IMG/VR virus record: IMGVR_UViG_3300045738_000348
Coordinates: 1-25,277 of that record
Length of the DNA stretch: 25,277 nt
Strand: one strand, 5' to 3'
Origin: a virus
Positions 1 through 7,171 of this stretch are shown one piece after another (position 1 is the stretch's first letter; each line of letters starts with the position of its first letter). The notes under the pieces are model-generated. The model searched no databases. It was not told the origin of the DNA and worked only from the letters and a program-made list of their open reading frames with translations. Both the position numbers and the translations under genes were made by a program.

Positions 1-1534
1 TAATAATGAAAGAATTTAAACTATCACTGGTAGGAGAAATCTTATTGATGATCAGTGTTGCTTGTTGTGTTTTCGGATCAGGATAAATTCTACCGACCAT
101 AGAGTAGGGTGTATTTAATTCTATAGAATCAGTAGTTACTATCAAGCCAGGTTGTACTCTATAGTCCTCTGTTTCTACATTACGAAGACTTAAATGTGGG
201 GTCAATCGACATTCATAAGCACTATAATAAGAAACAACTTTGAAACTAACAGCCGCACAAAATGGTATTCCAAGAGAGTTTTGTATAGATTTCTTTTGCT
301 TATCTTTTGGAACACTAAATAACTCCAATATGCCATAAGAGTCATCTGGTATTGTTACTTTAACACCTTCGTCCTCATTGAATTGGTGGGAACTAATAGG
401 ACATTTAGAACAATTGCCTTGATCTTGTGAACAATGAACTCTAATCTCTTTTGGCAACATGAAAGGAATCATATCTATACCACTGATTATACCTTTCATT
501 CTTAGTGGCTTACCAATATTATCTGGATCTGCTGCACCATTAAGAGTTGCTTCTATTGTTTCTTGACCATTGGTGTCGTTTTCAAACTCAGTTGGGAACT
601 CAAACCTTTTGGCCTCTGCAATTACTTTTTGAAAATCATCATCGGTAGGCTTACTATTGTATAGCCAGTCATTGATATCCCCCTTGGGAAATTCTTTTTT
701 ATCCAGTGGTAAGGATATTATTAGTACATCTAAAACTGATCCTTTGATTTGGGATGCTACTTTATTAGCAGCCTTACACCCCGGGCCATCGATATCCATT
801 GCTAGGAATATTGTCTTACCTTCTATTTGTTTAGTTAGTTCTTTGTTCCATGTACCTTCTCCACCTGTTACCGCTACTGCTCCAATGTTTAACCTATTTA
901 AGTGTGGGCTAATGGCTAAGGCTTTTAATTCTCCCCCACAGATCCATATAGTATCATATTTCAGTTGCTCCGGCATATATAATGCCGTCGTTGTAAATCC
1001 TCTAGTATGTGTATACTTACGGGTTGGTGCTCCAGGCAGGTACTTCCGTAAGTTTATTGCCTGTCCATGAACATTGAAGATCGGTATTGTTATACGGCTT
1101 TTGTCGTATCCTAGTCTGGCCTTACGTATAAGGTCTTTATCAATACATCTCTTCTCTAGCTCCTGTAACATTACTCCAACGGTCCATAGTTTTTGATGCC
1201 ACTCCTCTATTAATGCTGGGTTAATGACCCTCAGTACTCTTAGATCATATCTCTTTGATAAATCTTCTAGTACGGCTGTACGATCTGATTGAGAAATTAA
1301 GCTCAACAGACCTATTATATTTCCCTTGCCATTACATCCAGCAGTATGGCATACCCATAGATTCTTTGATGTATTTAAACTGGCTGAAGGATGGGAATCA
1401 CTATGCCCAGGAAATGGACATTTGATTCTTACTTCATCACTACCAATAGATTCGTATGGCCAATTGTGTCTCTCCAGTTCAGCAAGTGAGTTTATTTCTT
1501 CTATCAGTATTTGAGTGTAACCCTTTTGAGGCAT
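1..1534 (-). CDS. DNA primase, CHC2 zinc finger + TOPRIM, C-terminus beyond window
   Basis: I read this frame open from an ATG at 1534 to the window edge (511 residues, no stop). TAA TAG lies directly upstream in frame, so the start is firm. Residues 39-71 form a CHC2-type zinc finger: C39-x4-H44, then WVC62-x4-C67, with a C-x4-C spacing instead of the usual C-x2-C. Residues 196-260 look like a TOPRIM domain, with the acidic residue E202 (GGELKALA) and D247/D249 (AMDIDGPG). Together these mark a bacterial-type primase that makes RNA primers for phage replication. After residue 340 the protein changes character: a beta-rich segment with C368, C375 and C378, then YRVQPGLIVTT and PYSMVGRIYPDPKTQ. 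This resembles the OB region that precedes an MCM-type AAA+ helicase, but the helicase part would lie outside the window. The primase call is secure; the MCM resemblance is inference. Confidence 0.88.
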   Translation of the reverse strand, partial: MPQKGYTQILIEEINSLAELERHNWPYESIGSDEVRIKCPFPGHSDSHPSASLNTSKNLWVCHTAGCNGKGNIIGLLSLISQSDRTAVLEDLSKRYDLRVLRVINPALIEEWHQKLWTVGVMLQELEKRCIDKDLIRKARLGYDKSRITIPIFNVHGQAINLRKYLPGAPTRKYTHTRGFTTTALYMPEQLKYDTIWICGGELKALAISPHLNRLNIGAVAVTGGEGTWNKELTKQIEGKTIFLAMDIDGPGCKAANKVASQIKGSVLDVLIISLPLDKKEFPKGDINDWLYNSKPTDDDFQKVIAEAKRFEFPTEFENDTNGQETIEATLNGAADPDNIGKPLRMKGIISGIDMIPFMLPKEIRVHCSQDQGNCSKCPISSHQFNEDEGVKVTIPDDSYGILELFSVPKDKQKKSIQNSLGIPFCAAVSFKVVSYYSAYECRLTPHLSLRNVETEDYRVQPGLIVTTDSIELNTPYSMVGRIYPDPKTQQATLIINKISPTSDSLNSFII

Positions 1535-1563
1535 CTATTAATCCCATTTTCCCAAATGGTTGT

Positions 1564-1788
1564 CTACTCTTTATCATATTCAATTGTATATTTTATATCC
1601 CATAAACTTCTTATACCTGCATACACAATTGCTCCTAAACAGTACAAAAATAAGAAAGGAAGTCCAATAAAGAAACATGTATAAATGAATAAAAATTCCC
1701 ATATTCCCATATTCATACGTCCACAAGAATGGCAATAGTGGGCATTGGATCGCTGTTTCTCTTTACATTTGTAGCAAGCTATCATCAT
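1564..1788 (-). CDS. small membrane protein with N-terminal zinc ribbon
   Basis: This encodes 74 aa. Residues 5-22 hold two CxxC knuckles (C5, C8, C19, C22), a minimal zinc ribbon. A strongly hydrophobic stretch at about 32-57 should be one membrane-spanning segment, possibly a hairpin. The C-terminal tail is short and charged. The start ATG overlaps the stop of the upstream zinc-ribbon gene (ATGA), so the two are probably translationally coupled. The zinc ribbon plus membrane segment resembles generic zinc-ribbon membrane proteins, and no specific function can be assigned. The primase gene follows after a 29-nt gap. Confidence 0.7.
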   Translation of the reverse strand: MMIACYKCKEKQRSNAHYCHSCGRMNMGIWEFLFIYTCFFIGLPFLFLYCLGAIVYAGIRSLWDIKYTIEYDKE

Positions 1789-1967
1789 TTTCTCTTTGAT
1801 ACCTCTTCAGGAGTAGGTGCAAATTTCAACAACCATCTCGCCACGTCGTTATCACAATCAAACTTAAGACACCAGACACATGATCTGAGCAGCACACCAG
1901 ATTGACATTGCTGTGTATACCAACCGCGATGTCCACATTTTTTACAAGACTTGTTTTCCTTGCCCAT
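1785..1967 (-). CDS. small zinc-ribbon protein
   Basis: This encodes 60 aa with cysteines C8, C11, C30 and C33 in two CxxC pairs 18 residues apart, a treble-clef/zinc-ribbon pattern. There is an extra C21 and C38. The start is well supported: AGGAGG lies five bases before the ATG. It sits just downstream of the tRNA-like gene at 1981-2053 and overlaps the next small zinc-ribbon gene by four bases. A nucleic-acid or protein-interaction role is typical for such mini-proteins, but nothing more specific is visible. Confidence 0.7.
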   Translation of the reverse strand: MGKENKSCKKCGHRGWYTQQCQSGVLLRSCVWCLKFDCDNDVARWLLKFAPTPEEVSKRK

Positions 1968-1980
1968 ATTATCCTCCTAT

Positions 1981-2053
1981 TGCGGCAGATGGAATTCGAA
2001 CCCATACCTCCGGATCCGTCTGTCCGGTGTTCTACCAATTAAACTACTGCCGC
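1981..2053 (-). tRNA. tRNA-like gene with 8-nt anticodon loop, isotype undetermined
   Basis: The minus strand folds as a cloverleaf: acceptor stem of 7 bp (GCGGCAG/CTGCCGC), D-arm GTTT/GAAC, anticodon stem CCGGA/TCCGG, 4-nt variable region, T-arm ATGGG-TTCGAAT-TCCAT, and discriminator A. No CCA is encoded. The anticodon loop reads CAGACGGA, eight bases rather than seven, with no T at the position expected for U33. The isotype cannot therefore be read with confidence; GAC, ACG or a four-base anticodon are all possible. Acceptor, D and T arms are otherwise convincing. It could be an expanded-anticodon tRNA, a decayed tRNA or a tRNA mimic. Confidence 0.72.
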
Positions 2054-2055
2054 AC

Positions 2056-2124
2056 CTACATACGAACTTCGTCGTACGCTTCTTCTTCGATTAGCTTATC
2101 AGTTTCGGCACGCTCTTCGTCCAT
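2056..2124 (-). CDS. 22-aa acidic micro-ORF next to tRNA
   Basis: A short frame encodes MDEERAETDKLIEEEAYDEV plus RM. It is acidic and likely helical. Its ribosome binding site is excellent: GGGAGGTGAT, with the GGAGG core eight bases before the ATG at 2124. An in-frame ATG six bases earlier lies too close to that core. The stop codon is two bases from the 5' end of the tRNA-like gene. The strong initiation signal argues that it is translated. Function is unknown; it could also serve as a leader ORF affecting processing of the tRNA transcript. Confidence 0.5.
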   Translation of the reverse strand: MDEERAETDKLIEEEAYDEVRM

Positions 2125-2139
2125 GTGCATCACCTCCCT

Positions 2140-2328
2140 TCAATTCCAATCTGTTCCTTCTTCTACAACCTTCCATGTATCTCCATCATAAGTTTCTATA
2201 ATATCATGTTGGTCATTCCACCGAAACACTTCTAGAACACCTTGCTGTTCTCCTATTTTCATCATTGTAGTTAATTCTGAAGCTGTACTACACTTTCCAA
2301 ATTCATAAATTAATAGGATCATATTCAT
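2140..2328 (-). CDS. hypothetical protein, 62 aa
   Basis: I do not recognise this protein. The N-terminus (MNMILLIYEFGK) is hydrophobic. The C-terminal half is a mix of acidic and aromatic residues (FRWNDQHDIIETYDGDTWKV), suggesting a small alpha/beta fold. The ATG overlaps the TGA of the upstream gene (ATGA), and an AAGAAGGG ribosome binding site lies just before it inside that gene. It belongs to a run of coupled small genes from 3552 down to 2056. Confidence 0.6.
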   Translation of the reverse strand: MNMILLIYEFGKCSTASELTTMMKIGEQQGVLEVFRWNDQHDIIETYDGDTWKVVEEGTDWN

Positions 2329-2567
2329 ACCCTTCTTAAAGTAACTGGTCCATTTATTCCTTCAATCACACCTCCTATTGTAGTAACTGATATATTCCCA
2401 TGTACAACAGCCCTAACAACAGTGGTCGATGGTTGTTGGCTGCACTGCAATGTCATTATGACACCTCTATCATCACTAAGTGTAAAGTTTATTCCCTTAT
2501 TTGTCTCTATCTTAAACTTCTTTGTAGGTCCAACCACCTCTTTGAAATCACCCTCCAGTGCTATCAT
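2325..2567 (-). CDS. hypothetical beta-rich protein, 80 aa
   Basis: No family recognised. The sequence alternates hydrophobic and polar residues throughout (KFKIETNKGINFTLSDDRG, then VVRAVVHGNISVTTIGGVI), which predicts a small beta-barrel or sandwich. The start ATG overlaps the stop of the zinc-ribbon gene upstream and its stop overlaps the start of the 62-aa gene downstream, both as ATGA, so it is embedded in a coupled operon. Neighbouring replication proteins make an OB-like nucleic-acid-binding fold conceivable, but this is only a guess. Confidence 0.6.
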   Translation of the reverse strand: MIALEGDFKEVVGPTKKFKIETNKGINFTLSDDRGVIMTLQCSQQPSTTVVRAVVHGNISVTTIGGVIEGINGPVTLRRV

Positions 2568-2743
2568 TCTAACTCCTCTTCAACCACTATATTCTTGGCA
2601 TTACATAATGGGCAACTATTTGAACGTACAGGGTTAAAATTTGGAAAATCTTCAGCCGAAATATAACCATCACATTTCTCACAAATTACTGTCTTAACTC
2701 CGGGGAAAATTTCTAGAAATAATTCACTAACCTTTCCTATCAT
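2564..2743 (-). CDS. small zinc-ribbon protein
   Basis: This encodes 59 aa from the ATG at 2743. A GTG three bases earlier could also serve, but a G-rich ribosome binding site five bases before the ATG favours the latter. Two CxxC pairs (C21/C24 and C44/C47) form a zinc ribbon, followed by an acidic tail (VVEEELE). The start overlaps the end of the SSB-like gene. The phage carries several such mini zinc proteins. A role alongside the SSB-like protein is possible but not shown. Confidence 0.65.
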   Translation of the reverse strand: MIGKVSELFLEIFPGVKTVICEKCDGYISAEDFPNFNPVRSNSCPLCNAKNIVVEEELE

Positions 2744-3552
2744 CACATCCCCCCATCATCATCGTCGATCACTGCGGTGGATGTTGATTCTTCATCTAGG
2801 ACAATAAGATTCTTTTCCTGCATCGCCTTATATGTCGCATTCATTTCCCTGAATGGCTTCATATGCTGTTGACCAATAACCGATTGCTCCATATTATGGA
2901 AGTTAAACCCGTGCCAGTCCCCAAATTGATTATGTTGTTCAATCAAACTAATACCCCAGACCTGAGACCAGAGGGGTTGACGAATCATCACATTATCTTT
3001 ACCTGTAATCTTTCTAGACTGAATAGCAGTGATGAAACTCTTGCCTTTGAAGTGACCACTCCTCTCAAACGAAAGAACACACTGAGTTCCAGCATGAAGA
3101 CCATCATATATAACACCAAGAAACGTAAGATGCTCTACATACTGGTACTTGAATCCGTTTCCATACTCCTCAGCCCCACGACGTTCGGCACTACGAGCGG
3201 TCTTAGCCATATCCGACCGCATGTTAAAGGTCTGATCGACGATCTTCGGTGGCTCGGTGTCTTTTAGATCTTTCCACTTACGGATGATGGGTACAAAAAG
3301 AATAGGAACAAACTTAAACGGTGGGTCGTCTTTCTTCCAAACACAAGAATTCTGTCCAGTGAGAACAATACTTCCTGCCCCAAACTCATCCACTAGTTCT
3401 TTGGGTTTACTAGTGGCTTCAAGCTTCTTGAGCATCGGAGGTACAAAAAACTCTTCAAGCCCATCAAGAGAGTTATCGTCCTCAGCAAGCTCGGCCAAGT
3501 AATTCACAGTCGTGTCTTCAACTTCCGTTGACAATTCTGTGCGATCTGACAT
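2743..3552 (-). CDS. putative ssDNA-binding-like replication protein
   Basis: This encodes 269 aa with a strong ribosome binding site (AAAGGAGA, seven bases before ATG). The order is an acidic N-terminus, a core with PPMLKKLEATSK, a glycine-rich turn (EFGAGSIVLTG), beta-rich segments (FKFVPILFVPIIRKW; LTFLGVIYDG), then PLWSQVWGISL with GDWHGFNF, and a very acidic C-terminal tail ending DDDDGGM. The layout of a beta-barrel core plus acidic tail resembles phage single-strand-binding proteins such as T7 gp2.5, and the core pattern resembles an uncharacterised phage family next to replication genes. The neighbourhood (helicase, primase) agrees. No diagnostic motif proves the function. Confidence 0.55.
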   Translation of the reverse strand: MSDRTELSTEVEDTTVNYLAELAEDDNSLDGLEEFFVPPMLKKLEATSKPKELVDEFGAGSIVLTGQNSCVWKKDDPPFKFVPILFVPIIRKWKDLKDTEPPKIVDQTFNMRSDMAKTARSAERRGAEEYGNGFKYQYVEHLTFLGVIYDGLHAGTQCVLSFERSGHFKGKSFITAIQSRKITGKDNVMIRQPLWSQVWGISLIEQHNQFGDWHGFNFHNMEQSVIGQQHMKPFREMNATYKAMQEKNLIVLDEESTSTAVIDDDDGGM

Positions 3553-3555
3553 CAG

Positions 3556-3723
3556 TTAGTCTCCTTTGTATTTCGGATTTTGTAAAACACCAACTCTTAT
3601 TCCTCTTACCCATCCAGCTTCAAAAATACTTTTTAAACTAATGTCATATCCTACTTTTCCATTATTATAAGCTCTGATAAAACCTAAACTCCACCCTTCA
3701 TCAAAGATTCCAAACAAAGACAT
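3556..3723 (-). CDS. hypothetical protein, 55 aa, internal repeat
   Basis: A frame of 55 codons starts at an ATG at 3723. Two similar units are visible: IFDEGWSLGFIRA and IFEAGWVRGIRVG. The ribosome binding site of the next gene (AAAGGAGA) lies over its last codons. The frame stays open upstream for about 20 more codons without an ATG, GTG or TTG, back to a TAG. It is in the same frame as the 200-aa gene upstream, separated by TGA and TAG, so a stop-interrupted extension of that gene cannot be excluded. The ATG has only a weak ribosome binding site. Function unknown. Confidence 0.5.
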   Translation of the reverse strand: MSLFGIFDEGWSLGFIRAYNNGKVGYDISLKSIFEAGWVRGIRVGVLQNPKYKGD

Positions 3724-3792
3724 ACTACTATGAATATCTTCATCTAAGAATTTCTGATAAGCATTATCTAGATCAATATCCTACACCGTCAA

Positions 3793-4395
3793 TCAATCTC
3801 CCTTAGAAACTAGTCGTCTATAAGTCATACCCAAATCAGTCTTAACGTCACTTAGACCCTCTGGCAACTCCTCTCCATTCTCCATAGCTTGTGTAATCTT
3901 ATCCTTGACCGTAGGCCAGTGGAATCTCACCATCCCCGTAGGTGAGTCCCCTACATCAATGCCAAAGAACTTACATACTTCTATAAATCTCTCAGGTTCT
4001 TTCTCCGGATGTGGTATACTGGAATAATGAGTAATCTTAGATGATCCAGTGGCCAACGTCCCTCGGTGTTTGGGTTCATCTTCAAGAGATAGTTGATAAC
4101 AAGAAACCTTGCCAATCATTTCTTTATGGGCCTTAAAGTCCTTCCTCATTTCATCAAGTAAGGCTTCACATTCCTTCAACAAGAATCCCATATCCACTAG
4201 TTCAGTTAGGTCTAGATCTTCGTTCTTTACTGACTGTGCTAAACTTCTAAGTAAAGTTAGTCTCCAATCATGTTCTGCTGAAACATCTTTCAGTATCTTT
4301 TTAAAATCCTCAACAAAGCTTGTTTTAGAATCTTTCTCTTCTTCTGCGTTAACCTCTTCTCCACTTATCCAATCAAAATACTTTGTTTTAGTCAT
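3793..4395 (-). CDS. hypothetical protein, 200 aa
   Basis: Not recognised. The ATG at 4395 is preferred over a TTG two codons upstream because GGGAG lies nine bases before it. The first 120 residues are rich in Lys, Glu and Leu and look helical (EEEKDSKTSFVEDFKKILKD; LLKECEALLDEMRKDFKAH). The C-terminal part is mixed alpha/beta (FIEVCKFFGIDVGDSPTGMV). There is no transmembrane segment or metal motif. It lies between the SNF2 helicase and the SSB-like gene, so a DNA-metabolism accessory role is plausible by context only. Confidence 0.65.
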   Translation of the reverse strand: MTKTKYFDWISGEEVNAEEEKDSKTSFVEDFKKILKDVSAEHDWRLTLLRSLAQSVKNEDLDLTELVDMGFLLKECEALLDEMRKDFKAHKEMIGKVSCYQLSLEDEPKHRGTLATGSSKITHYSSIPHPEKEPERFIEVCKFFGIDVGDSPTGMVRFHWPTVKDKITQAMENGEELPEGLSDVKTDLGMTYRRLVSKGD

Positions 4396-4397
4396 AA

Positions 4398-4595
4398 TCA
4401 ATAACTCCCAAAGAAAGATTTATTATAACTTCTAACATATTTTACTACTTCACCTACATTTATTTTATCATCCCATTCACTCGTGGAAGTCTCATCATCT
4501 GTCACCTCCGTAACTTTTACTTCTTCGTTATTAGTATTTAGATAGAGACAATGGCCAATCCGCTCATCAGCTTCTTCTGAATACCATCCAATCAT
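4398..4595 (-). CDS. hypothetical acidic protein, 65 aa
   Basis: No recognised family. The protein has a central acidic/Thr-rich segment (VTEVTDDETSTSEWDD) and an aromatic, slightly basic C-terminus. It starts five bases after the helicase stop, with a ribosome binding site (AAGAAGGG) at the end of the helicase gene, and ends two bases before the next ATG. It is a member of the helicase operon. The fold and function cannot be judged from sequence alone. Confidence 0.55.
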   Translation of the reverse strand: MIGWYSEEADERIGHCLYLNTNNEEVKVTEVTDDETSTSEWDDKINVGEVVKYVRSYNKSFFGSY

Positions 4596-4600
4596 CTTTC

Positions 4601-6640
4601 TTATCCCTTCTTCAACATCTCAAGAATTTCTCTGACATCTTGAACCATAGTTGCGGTTTGTCTCTTCTCCATTACTCTGGCCCTGATTTCTTCATCAATA
4701 GTCCCTGGAACTACTATGTCAATTACATGGACATTTGTCCTAGTACCTCTACGATGGGCCCTATCCTCTGACTGTGCCCTTTGTATCATTGACCAATTAG
4801 AAGAAAAATATACTACATGACTGGTATAGGTTTTAGATTCTGCTTCATTAGATGTATCATACCCAATTATATTAAGTCCTTCTCCCGCTGAGGCAGGATT
4901 TGCTACAAAGACTTTTATGTCTGGGTCACAGTTAAATGCCGATTGAGCTGCGAAACTATCCTTATACTTATACTTTTTCTGTATCACATTATGATACCCA
5001 GAATGTTTAATATTACAAAGATCAAGAGTCTTAGAAAGTATCCTTAAATCTTCGACAAAGGTACACCATACAATACATTTACTTAATGGGTCTTTTAGTA
5101 TATCCGTTCTCAATAATCTATGAAATTCCTTTACTTTTGGATTACCACCGGGTATTTGTGAAACTTGTTCTTCGTCCCATTTTATATGTCCAGATGTAAT
5201 CTGAGCTAGTCGTAATAGGCGTGTCAGTATATGATTAATAGTAACAGCCTTATCCATTGTAGTAGGTGCACTTAATATCTCTTCAATTTCAACTACTAAC
5301 TCCCTTCTCAACTTCTCATACAATTTTGATTGAGGTGTAGTCATCTCAACTTCAGAGATACTGTATACTTTATCAGGTAATTTAAGTCCGGCTTCTTGCT
5401 TAGTTGTCATATAAGTTAGTCGAGCTAACCTCTCTTGTAATAAAGGCAATCCCCTAATCCCTATTAGTTTTTGAATAGGGTTCTTTACTTTGTCATTAGA
5501 GGCAAAAATTCCATGAAAACTGGAGAAACTTCTAAACGTAGTAAATCCAGATAGCCCTTGGCCCAAGAACTCTAATTGCGTATAAAGGTCAAAAACCGAA
5601 TTAGCTATTGGAGTTCCAGTGAGTATCATCCTTTGTTTATATCTTAAATCATTGAACTGAAGACAACTTTTTGTTCTATTAGTCTTACCGCTCTTTATGT
5701 AATGGGATTCATCAATTACAATAAGATCCCATGCAGGTAGTTTTAGAGGGTCAATAGTGGGGCAAACACTATCTATACTGATAATTGCTACTGCCCAATT
5801 ATATTTAGGATCATTCATCACCACATCATGTAATGTTCTCATACGTTTAAATAAAGGACCTCTTAGCACTCCATATTTACCTGGGCACCAAGAGAATCTT
5901 TTTAGCTCATTCTTCCAATTTAGCCTTACTTGATTAGGGCAAATTACCAACACCCTATACATATTATTATGTTCTTCCCTCTTTCTCCGTCCTTCCAAAC
6001 ATATTCTGTTGATTACTATAGGTGTTTTACCTGTACCTTGTTCCATAAGTAGGCCAAATGACTCTTGACCTATACAAGAAAGCAATGCAACCTTTTGATA
6101 ATCGGCCAGAGGTAAATCTGGATGCTCTACAAAATCATCGGGCATATGGGGAACTACCCCATCACTTTTAAACTTAGCCCCCATTACTGCGTTATGAGCT
6201 TGTGAGAAAAATCTTGTTAACAGGTATAGATATAATAGTTTAGCGTCCTCTCCCTTAAAAATTAGCTTTTCTTTAGGCCATATATGATGTATGGTCAAAA
6301 CAGTAAAATCAGTACAAGCGAAGGACCACTTCCCATAGCCTAATTCTTTTCTCTCCGGTATTCGTTTTTGCCAGTTATAAGCTAAGTTTATTGAAATAGT
6401 TCCATTTTTATACTGCTTTATTCCATTAACGATGTAATAATTCCCACCGTTGTCAAAACTATATGGAGTAAATCTTGTAGCTTGTGTAATAAAATGCTTA
6501 CCTGATTTATCTAATTCAATCTCCAGATAATCATCTGCTTCAACTCTTATTGGTGTGAATAGTTGTTGTGTAGCTACTGACAAAGGTTGAAGGATAACTT
6601 TATGAGCAATCTTTTCTAATTCGGCTGTGGCGTTATTCAT
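4601..6640 (-). CDS. SNF2-family DNA helicase/translocase
   Basis: A 679-aa superfamily 2 helicase. The N-terminal 170 residues are a family-specific extension. Motifs then appear in order: LADYQKVALL (178-187), Walker A GTGKT (202-206), motif Ia region LVICPNQVRLNWKNEL (231-246), Walker B DESH (310-313), motif III TGTP (341-344), and motif VI QRAQSEDRAHRRG (620-632). DESH with an RAHRxG motif VI is typical of SNF2-like proteins. It would use ATP to translocate on or remodel double-stranded DNA during phage replication, recombination or transcription. It begins inside the end of the preceding gene (8-nt overlap), indicating coupling. All key residues are present, so it should be active. Confidence 0.93.
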   Translation of the reverse strand: MNNATAELEKIAHKVILQPLSVATQQLFTPIRVEADDYLEIELDKSGKHFITQATRFTPYSFDNGGNYYIVNGIKQYKNGTISINLAYNWQKRIPERKELGYGKWSFACTDFTVLTIHHIWPKEKLIFKGEDAKLLYLYLLTRFFSQAHNAVMGAKFKSDGVVPHMPDDFVEHPDLPLADYQKVALLSCIGQESFGLLMEQGTGKTPIVINRICLEGRRKREEHNNMYRVLVICPNQVRLNWKNELKRFSWCPGKYGVLRGPLFKRMRTLHDVVMNDPKYNWAVAIISIDSVCPTIDPLKLPAWDLIVIDESHYIKSGKTNRTKSCLQFNDLRYKQRMILTGTPIANSVFDLYTQLEFLGQGLSGFTTFRSFSSFHGIFASNDKVKNPIQKLIGIRGLPLLQERLARLTYMTTKQEAGLKLPDKVYSISEVEMTTPQSKLYEKLRRELVVEIEEILSAPTTMDKAVTINHILTRLLRLAQITSGHIKWDEEQVSQIPGGNPKVKEFHRLLRTDILKDPLSKCIVWCTFVEDLRILSKTLDLCNIKHSGYHNVIQKKYKYKDSFAAQSAFNCDPDIKVFVANPASAGEGLNIIGYDTSNEAESKTYTSHVVYFSSNWSMIQRAQSEDRAHRRGTRTNVHVIDIVVPGTIDEEIRARVMEKRQTATMVQDVREILEMLKKG

Positions 6641-6896
6641 TATTTACCTCGACTAATATTGAATCAGTACTACTTTTATTAAATTCACGAATGAGAAATC
6701 TAAGGAAAGCTTCCCCTCCCGTTAAATCTTTTCGAACAGCTTCTATTTGTACCATTACTTTTATAAATATACAGCAATCCCTTGAAATATCCCTCTCAAT
6801 TTTAGATAACGTAGATTTGTCAAACAACATACCAAAAGCTCTACCTATCCAAATGAAGTAACTTGTCCTATCTGTAATTGTAGGTGTATTAACCAT
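6633..6896 (-). CDS. hypothetical protein, 87 aa
   Basis: The ATG at 6896 overlaps the stop of the upstream 57-aa gene by eight bases; a TTG at 6908 is an alternative. The sequence (TSYFIWIGRAFGMLFDKSTL; DCCIFIKVMVQIEAV; AFLRFLIREFNKSS) is amphipathic and helical, with no clear transmembrane helix. The gene overlaps the helicase start by eight bases, so it is probably co-translated with the helicase and could be a partner. No family recognised. Confidence 0.6.
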   Translation of the reverse strand: MVNTPTITDRTSYFIWIGRAFGMLFDKSTLSKIERDISRDCCIFIKVMVQIEAVRKDLTGGEAFLRFLIREFNKSSTDSILVEVNNE

Positions 6897-7062
6897 TGGG
6901 AATCTCAATAGGCTCAGGGATCACTGGGCCCCATTTTTCTATATTTGAATCATGTATTGAATATTCATCCCATTTTTCTGCCATCCAAAATAAATTATTA
7001 CATACTTTTACTACTACCCAATCCTCATTTTTAAATCTCACCCATTGATGATATTGCGACAT
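6889..7062 (-). CDS. hypothetical protein, 57 aa
   Basis: A short frame starting MSQYHQWVRFKNEDWVVVKV. It contains five tryptophans in 57 residues and reads as a compact beta-rich domain with a Pro-rich tail (GPVIPEPIEIPNG). A good ribosome binding site (AAGGAAGGG) lies before the ATG at 7062. The next gene starts inside its 3' end. It is the first protein gene downstream of the tRNA-Met gene. Codon use and initiation signals support a real gene; the function is unknown. Confidence 0.6.
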   Translation of the reverse strand: MSQYHQWVRFKNEDWVVVKVCNNLFWMAEKWDEYSIHDSNIEKWGPVIPEPIEIPNG

Positions 7063-7090
7063 AGTCTACCCTTCCTTTTTGTTTAACTAC

Positions 7091-7161
7091 TGGGTTCGGA
7101 GGGATTTGAACCCTCAACCTATCCGTTATGAGCGGAGTACTCTCCATTGAGCTACGAACCC
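7091..7161 (-). tRNA. tRNA with CAT anticodon (Met or Ile2)
   Basis: The cloverleaf is clear: acceptor stem GGGTTCG/CGAACCC, D-arm GCTC/GAGT, anticodon loop CTCATAA (anticodon CAT), T-arm GAGGG-TTCAAAT-CCCTC, discriminator A, no encoded CCA. The outermost anticodon-stem pair is a C/T mismatch, leaving four good pairs. A paired first base argues against an initiator tRNA. CAT may be elongator methionine, or isoleucine after lysidine modification; sequence alone does not decide. It lies 10 bases downstream of the structured segment 7172-7287. Confidence 0.88.
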
Positions 7162-7171
7162 ATCAAATAAG

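Noticed and set aside
657-1070. 137-aa plus-strand ORF and a 62-aa plus-strand ORF at 1326-1514
   Set aside because: Both are antisense to the primase frame, which I translated without a stop and which has clear CHC2 and TOPRIM motifs.
1826-2038. 70-aa minus-strand ORF crossing the tRNA-like gene
   Set aside because: It overlaps both a tRNA and the zinc-ribbon gene with a good ribosome binding site in another frame.
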